Below, piece after piece: positions 14,248 to 18,153 of a stretch of DNA of 18,153 bases (positions are counted from its first letter, which is position 1; every line of letters starts with the position of its first letter). The position numbers and the translations under genes are program-made. The DNA is from JBBRSC01 sp038245795 (lineage in GTDB: Bacteria; Actinomycetota; Acidimicrobiia; Acidimicrobiales; Microtrichaceae): positions 1 through 18,153 of the forward strand of contig JBBRSC010000040.1 in NCBI GenBank assembly GCA_038245795.1. The letters are read 5' to 3'. A model generated the notes under the pieces. That model did not search any database. It was not told where the DNA came from and saw nothing but the letters and a program-made list of their open reading frames with translations.

Positions 14248-15393
14248 TCAGACCCCGACGACGCGATTTCGGCCCGCCTGCTTGGCGTCGTACATGGCTG
14301 CATCAGCCCGCTGCAGCGACTCCTGGATCGTCTCTTCCCAGAGTTTGCACTCAGTGGCACCGATCGACACCGTCAAGTGGACCGGCCCGTCGGGATGTTC
14401 GATGAGCGCCTCGGCAATGCGTTCGCGAAGCCGCGATGCCACCTCGTGGGCCAGACCCAACGTGGTTCCGGGCATCACAACTGCAAACTCCTCACCACCG
14501 ACCCGTCCGAGCACATCGTCGGACCTGAGGCTGAGCTTCGCGAGTCGGGCGATGACCTTGATGGCCTCGTCGCCGGTGTGATGGCCGAACATGTCGTTGA
14601 TCTGTTTGAACTCGTCGGCATCGATGACCAGCACTGACACCGGGTGCCCCGTGCGACGCCCCTTCGAGAATTCCTTCTCCGACTCCTCGAAGAACGACCG
14701 CCGATTGAGGAGGTCTGTCAGCGCGTCGTGATTGGCGAGATACTCCAATTCGCCCTGCAGGATGGTCCGCTGATGGATCTCGTGCTCCAGCAACTCCTTG
14801 GCACGCTGCTGTTTCATGAACGCCACGAACTCTTCGCGCCGCGACCGTGACAACATTGCGGACGTCGCCGCTCCGACCGCAACAATGACCACGATCGTCA
14901 TGATCTCCTCGAAGCCGACGCTCGGTCCACCATTGACTGGCGCAAGCCCGAGCCCGACGAACACCAACGATGCGACTGCGACCACTGCGGTCGCATTGAC
15001 CACGCGGTTGGGAATGAAGATGAAGAATGCGAGCGAGAGAATGCAGAACTGGAGGTTGCGCGTGCTCAGGTCGGGGACCACCATGCAGACCATCAGGAAC
15101 ACCGCCATGGCGACGATCTCCACCCCGCTGACGAGAGAATCGTTGTAGGACTGCTCGGGCGACCGGTGCACCCGAACGGCGACCATCAGCGCACTCACCA
15201 ACACGACGCAACGGAGCAGGAGCAGAATCAGTGCGGTTCGCGTCCAACCCAGATTCACCACGTCGTACACCCCGAAGACAGGGAACAACACGCCGCCGAA
15301 TGCGAGCGTCGCCACCAGCCGTCGAGCATCGCCCTCGAGGTGATCGCGACGGAACGATTCCTCGTGAGCTGGGTCGAGGAACTCCCCGCTCAT
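14248..15393 (-). CDS. Membrane diguanylate cyclase (GGDEF domain)
   Basis: From ATG 15393 the product has 381 residues. Six hydrophobic segments (about residues 25-182) form a membrane sensor part of no family I can name. A short coiled coil (about 183-215) and a GGDEF domain (about 220-381) follow. The active-site motif GGEEF is intact at 299-303. The inhibitory c-di-GMP site RxxD (RSDD, 290-293) lies five residues ahead of it, so the enzyme should make c-di-GMP and be product-inhibited. ATG 15393 has a GAGGA box 8 nt upstream; starts at 15456, 15420 or TTG 15537 would add up to 48 poorly conserved-looking residues and lack such a box. The gene lies head to head with the TetR gene. The 74-nt stretch between its stop and the carotenoid oxygenase start holds only that gene's ribosome binding site. 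Confidence 0.92.
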   Translation of the reverse strand: MSGEFLDPAHEESFRRDHLEGDARRLVATLAFGGVLFPVFGVYDVVNLGWTRTALILLLLRCVVLVSALMVAVRVHRSPEQSYNDSLVSGVEIVAMAVFLMVCMVVPDLSTRNLQFCILSLAFFIFIPNRVVNATAVVAVASLVFVGLGLAPVNGGPSVGFEEIMTIVVIVAVGAATSAMLSRSRREEFVAFMKQQRAKELLEHEIHQRTILQGELEYLANHDALTDLLNRRSFFEESEKEFSKGRRTGHPVSVLVIDADEFKQINDMFGHHTGDEAIKVIARLAKLSLRSDDVLGRVGGEEFAVVMPGTTLGLAHEVASRLRERIAEALIEHPDGPVHLTVSIGATECKLWEETIQESLQRADAAMYDAKQAGRNRVVGV

Positions 15394-15511
15394 GAGCCCG
15401 ATCCTCATGTCCGACGCCATGTCGGCGTCGGAGCTTGTCGGTCGATGGATCCTCATAGATGAGGTGTCGGCAGAAAGGTCCGGCGACTTTCGCAAGAGTT
15501 CTGTGAGATTC

Positions 15512-15529
15512 CCTGGGGTTGGCCCCAAG
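15512..15529. promoter_or_regulatory. Candidate operator (inverted repeat) between the diguanylate cyclase and TetR genes
   Basis: CCTGGGG-TTGG-CCCCAAG is a 7-4-7 inverted repeat with one mismatch. It stands 26 nt before GTG 15555 of the TetR gene in the shared 161-nt divergent region (15394-15554). TetR proteins often bind such a site to control themselves and the divergent gene. No recognisable -10 box was found here, so this is a suggestion only. Confidence 0.25.
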
Positions 15530-15554
15530 CACTGCAAAGTGGTCGACTACACGG

Positions 15555-16181
15555 GTGAGCCCCACCGTCCCGTCGAGCGACGGCCCAACCAACGATTCCG
15601 AGCGAACCACATTGTCGCGCGACGCCATTGTGGACACTGCGCGAGACATGGTCTCCGAGATCGGCCTGGATCAGTTGTCGCTACGGCGACTCGCAACCCA
15701 GCTCGGGGTGACCGCACCAGCGTTGTACGCCCACGTGACGGACAAATCTGATCTGCTCCGGGCCATCGCCGAGGAGGGATTCCAGGAACTGGTCGCCCGC
15801 TACGAGGTGCTCGACGCGAGCGATCCGTTAGGACACGTTCGTGCGCTGACCCGCGCCTACGTCGATCAGGCGCTGGCGGAGCCGGAGATATTCCGGCTGA
15901 TGTTTCTCTTCCGTCCGCAGGGGATTGCGGTGGACGCCGACAACATCCTGGCGTCAGCAAGTACCGCCTTCGAGATACCGCTGGCGGCCGTGCAGACCGC
16001 TCAGGCCGCTGGTCGGCTCGACCCCACCCGCGATCCGCTCCTGGTTGGCCTCACCCTCTGGACGATTGCGCACGGGGCCGCGTCGGTGGTGCTGCTGGGC
16101 ATGGACTTCTCCGAGACAGGCCGGGACGAGCTGATCGATTCGGTCATCGACGTCGCACTCCGGGGCCTCGCACCGAACTGA
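15555..16181 (+). CDS. TetR/AcrR-family transcriptional regulator (WHG-type C-terminal domain)
   Basis: The product has about 208 residues. The N-terminal helix-turn-helix spans about residues 21-67 (DAIVDTARDMVSEIGLDQLS, then LRRLATQLGVTAPALYAHV and TDKSDLL). The ligand-binding half has the EIFRLMFLFRPQG and LWTIAHGAASVVL segments of the TetR C-terminal WHG-type family. The inducer is unknown. The start is uncertain: GTG 15555, TTG 15519 and TTG 15612 are all in frame and none has a good ribosome binding site. It diverges from the diguanylate cyclase gene, the most likely target apart from itself. The sensor kinase begins 19 nt after its stop on the same strand and may be cotranscribed. Confidence 0.88.
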   Translation: MSPTVPSSDGPTNDSERTTLSRDAIVDTARDMVSEIGLDQLSLRRLATQLGVTAPALYAHVTDKSDLLRAIAEEGFQELVARYEVLDASDPLGHVRALTRAYVDQALAEPEIFRLMFLFRPQGIAVDADNILASASTAFEIPLAAVQTAQAAGRLDPTRDPLLVGLTLWTIAHGAASVVLLGMDFSETGRDELIDSVIDVALRGLAPN

Positions 16182-16200
16182 GTCGTCATCGTCCTCAGCG

Positions 16201-18102
16201 GTGCACTCCTCCGCGCCCCTTGATTTCGAACAACTGGCACCGATGGGGGTAGAGGCGTACTCCGCCCGATCTCCCATGACCTCACTCACCCTCATGCCTC
16301 AACAGTCGCCATCCCCGAAGGGAACGGGCAACGGCCCGACCGCTGGGGAACTCGCGTCGCCACGGCCGGGCGCAGAGGGCGTTGGCCTCGACGAGATGAT
16401 CGTGGCGCTGAGAACCCTCCCGCACGGCGGAATCGACGACGCCGCCCGGAGCTTTGCGCTCCCTCCCCAGATCCGGGCCACGATCTCTCCACTGATCATG
16501 TCGCTGCGTTGGGCGGCCGCAATGTTTGGAATGATCTTCGGAACGAAGGCCGCGTTGACCGGCGATCTCGATGTGGTCGTCTCCCTCGGGATCTGCCTCT
16601 TCCTCACAACGTGGCGCACCACGCTGCCCGTCCGACTCGCCTCCCGCCGCACGGTGGATCGAGTCGTCGCCTCTACCGACACTGCGTTGTTCGCGGTCGC
16701 CGCTGGATTCTCAGGTGGACCCCGCAGCCCGTTCATCTTCTGCGTGATCGCCGCGGTTGCCGTGGCCTCGTTCGGATGGGGATACACCTCGGGCGCCATC
16801 GCCGTGATTGTCGCCGGCGGAGCGATGATGATCGGTTCCGCGCTCCACGGAGAGCTTCTCCGACTCGACGATCGGGTCTCCGTGGCCGTCGGGGGCGGCT
16901 TCATCATTGCAGTGTTGGCACCAGCGCTCATCCGTTCGTCGTTGCTCGACATGGAGAAGCGTCGCTCGCAAGCGGCCGGGCGACTCGACGCGTTGGCTGA
17001 GACCAATGACCTCCTCACCATGTTGAACGCGTTGGCCCGCACGCTGCCCACCTCGCTCAATCTGCGCGAGGCCCTCGATACCGCTCACCGCCAAATCGCC
17101 GACACGTTCCATCCCACCGTGGTGTGCCTCGTCGAGCTCGACGAAACCTCCGATGAATGGGTTCCCAAGTTGGCCGAGGGTTGCCTCCTCAAGCCCTCCA
17201 GTTCTTCGGTTGAGTTGCCGATCGCGCTTCGACGGGTGATCGACCAGTCCGAACCTCGACTCGATCCACATCTCGACACGAGTGGTCAGGGCATTGCGCC
17301 GTTGTCTGGCAGCGGCCTGTACGTGCGCCTCCACACCAGGAATCGAACGGTCGGGTTGCTGGGCATCGAGCACCCCTTGCCGGAGCAGTTCTCCGAACGT
17401 GATGTCCGGCTGCTCGCTGGTATGGCCGACGTCCTGGCCCTGTCACTCGACAACGCCCGGTGGTTCGGCCGCTTGCGAACGCTCGGCGCCGAAGAGGAAC
17501 GCTCCCGCATCGCACGCGATCTCCACGATCGTCTCGGGCAGTGGCTGACCTACATCAGTTTCGAACTCGAGCGGATCATCAGCGGCGAAGACACGACCAC
17601 GCCCGAACTCACCCGTCTCTACAGCGACGTCCAGACCGCCCTCGACGAGTTGCGCGAGACCCTTCGCCAATTGCGGAGTGGCGTCACCGAGGGCCGACCG
17701 CTCTCGAGGATCGGCAAGGAGATCGTCGACCGCTTCACCGAACGGACCGAGGTCGACGTGACCTGGTCGGTGACCGACCCCGATCAGTCGCTGCCCGTCC
17801 CGGTCGAGAACGAACTGCTCCGGATTCTCCAGGAGTCGCTCTCCAACATCGACAAACACGCTCAGGCCCGCCACGTCGATGTGGTCTGGCAGGTGGCCGA
17901 AGGTCGGGGCGTACTGACGATCACCGACGACGGTCGTGGCTTCGATGCCGCGAAAGGGGTGCGTGACAGCGCCTACGGTCTGGTGGGTATGAGAGAACGC
18001 GCTGACGTCATCGGCGCTCGATTGACCATCGAGAGCACGCCGGGAGTGGGAACGACCATCGTGGTTTCCGCTGGGTCCTCTTCAGACGTCCGAGACCAGT
18101 GA
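16201..18102 (+). CDS. NarL-type two-component sensor histidine kinase with six TM segments and a GAF-like domain
   Basis: The 633-residue product starts with a polar, poorly structured N-terminus (1-90). Six hydrophobic segments follow between about residues 96 and 246. Next come a coiled linker (250-280) and a GAF-like region (about 285-430; TVVCLVELDE ... GLYVRL ... TVGLLGIEHP ... LLAGMADVLALSLDNA). The HisKA_3 dimerisation helix has the phospho-accepting His442 in RIARDLHDRLGQ. The ATPase carries LLRILQESLSNIDKHA (N box), DDGRGFD from Asp576 and YGLVGMRERA. Such kinases signal to NarL/LuxR-type response regulators, and one begins 8 nt downstream. The start is uncertain: GTG 16201 lacks a ribosome binding site, and ATG 16243, 16276 or 16294 would shorten only the disordered end. 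The sensed signal is unknown. Confidence 0.93.
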   Translation: MHSSAPLDFEQLAPMGVEAYSARSPMTSLTLMPQQSPSPKGTGNGPTAGELASPRPGAEGVGLDEMIVALRTLPHGGIDDAARSFALPPQIRATISPLIMSLRWAAAMFGMIFGTKAALTGDLDVVVSLGICLFLTTWRTTLPVRLASRRTVDRVVASTDTALFAVAAGFSGGPRSPFIFCVIAAVAVASFGWGYTSGAIAVIVAGGAMMIGSALHGELLRLDDRVSVAVGGGFIIAVLAPALIRSSLLDMEKRRSQAAGRLDALAETNDLLTMLNALARTLPTSLNLREALDTAHRQIADTFHPTVVCLVELDETSDEWVPKLAEGCLLKPSSSSVELPIALRRVIDQSEPRLDPHLDTSGQGIAPLSGSGLYVRLHTRNRTVGLLGIEHPLPEQFSERDVRLLAGMADVLALSLDNARWFGRLRTLGAEEERSRIARDLHDRLGQWLTYISFELERIISGEDTTTPELTRLYSDVQTALDELRETLRQLRSGVTEGRPLSRIGKEIVDRFTERTEVDVTWSVTDPDQSLPVPVENELLRILQESLSNIDKHAQARHVDVVWQVAEGRGVLTITDDGRGFDAAKGVRDSAYGLVGMRERADVIGARLTIESTPGVGTTIVVSAGSSSDVRDQ

Positions 18103-18110
18103 GGGACACC

Positions 18111-18153
18111 ATGTTGAGAATCCTGCTCTGCGATGACCACAAGATCCTCCGGG
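18111..18153 (+). CDS. Response regulator, N-terminal fragment (runs off the window)
   Basis: The first 14 codons read MLRILLCDDHKILR, the opening strand and acidic pair (Asp8, Asp9) of a receiver domain. A GAGGG box overlaps the kinase stop codon and lies 5 nt before the ATG. The DDHxxxR pattern and the HisKA_3 kinase upstream indicate a NarL/LuxR-type regulator, but the DNA-binding part is outside the window. Confidence 0.85.
   Translation, partial: MLRILLCDDHKILR

Noticed and set aside
14492..15649. 385-codon minus-strand frame beside the diguanylate cyclase
   Set aside because: It overlaps the cyclase in another frame; its composition is rich in Arg/Gly/Pro, as expected of a shifted reading, and no domain is visible.
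1..18153. Mobile elements, CRISPR arrays, prophage or defence genes
   Set aside because: No transposase, integrase, spaced direct repeats or nuclease/toxin pairs were seen; the gene set is housekeeping plus regulation.

Overview
The window is high-GC DNA (roughly two thirds G+C by eye) carrying ordinary chromosomal genes of an actinobacterium. Several features point to Actinomycetota: GTG starts are frequent, genes of different function sit close together on both strands, and many first genes of transcription units look leaderless, with a TANNNT box 6-8 nt before the start codon. The gene content (xseAB, dnaX-ybaB-recR with an SRP RNA, two serine tRNAs beside tadA, a carotenoid oxygenase, thiolase and SDR) would suit Acidimicrobiia/Ilumatobacter-like lineages. 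That placement is inference, not proof.

Layout. (1) 1-1165: the 3' end of a secreted multidomain protein ending in a legume-lectin-like domain. An in-frame amber codon at 893-895 interrupts the lectin fold, and the same frame then continues into a proline-rich linker and a basic tail. (2) 1201-3047: a RimJ/L-type GNAT acetyltransferase and an acetyl-CoA acetyltransferase (thiolase), followed by a hairpin. (3) 3132-3513: a decayed gene whose pieces look like a short DinB-like start plus two separated parts of a MOSC domain. (4) 3540-7064, minus strand: dnaX, ybaB, recR and a RidA-like gene, the classical DNA replication/recombination cluster, with the SRP RNA gene (ffs) upstream on the same strand. 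(5) 7365-8122, plus strand: tRNA-Ser(GGA), tadA, tRNA-Ser(CGA). (6) 8189-10042: an ABC exporter half-transporter, convergent with an SDR oxidoreductase (10055-10813). (7) 10874-12497: xseA and xseB (exonuclease VII), divergent from the SDR and overlapping tail to tail with a carotenoid oxygenase (12473-14173, minus). (8) 14248-15393, minus: a membrane diguanylate cyclase, divergent from a TetR regulator (15555-16181). A six-TM GAF-containing NarL-type sensor kinase (16201-18102) and the first codons of its response regulator (18111 onward) follow the TetR gene.

How the genes work together. dnaX/ybaB/recR and xseAB serve DNA replication and repair. ffs, the tRNAs and tadA serve translation and membrane targeting. 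The last block is regulatory: c-di-GMP synthesis, a TetR repressor and a two-component system. No phage, insertion sequence, CRISPR array or defence island is visible, and I did not find a convincing new multi-gene system. The most unusual points are the amber-interrupted lectin gene, the mosaic MOSC remnant that keeps a leaderless promoter, and the repeated leaderless promoter architecture.
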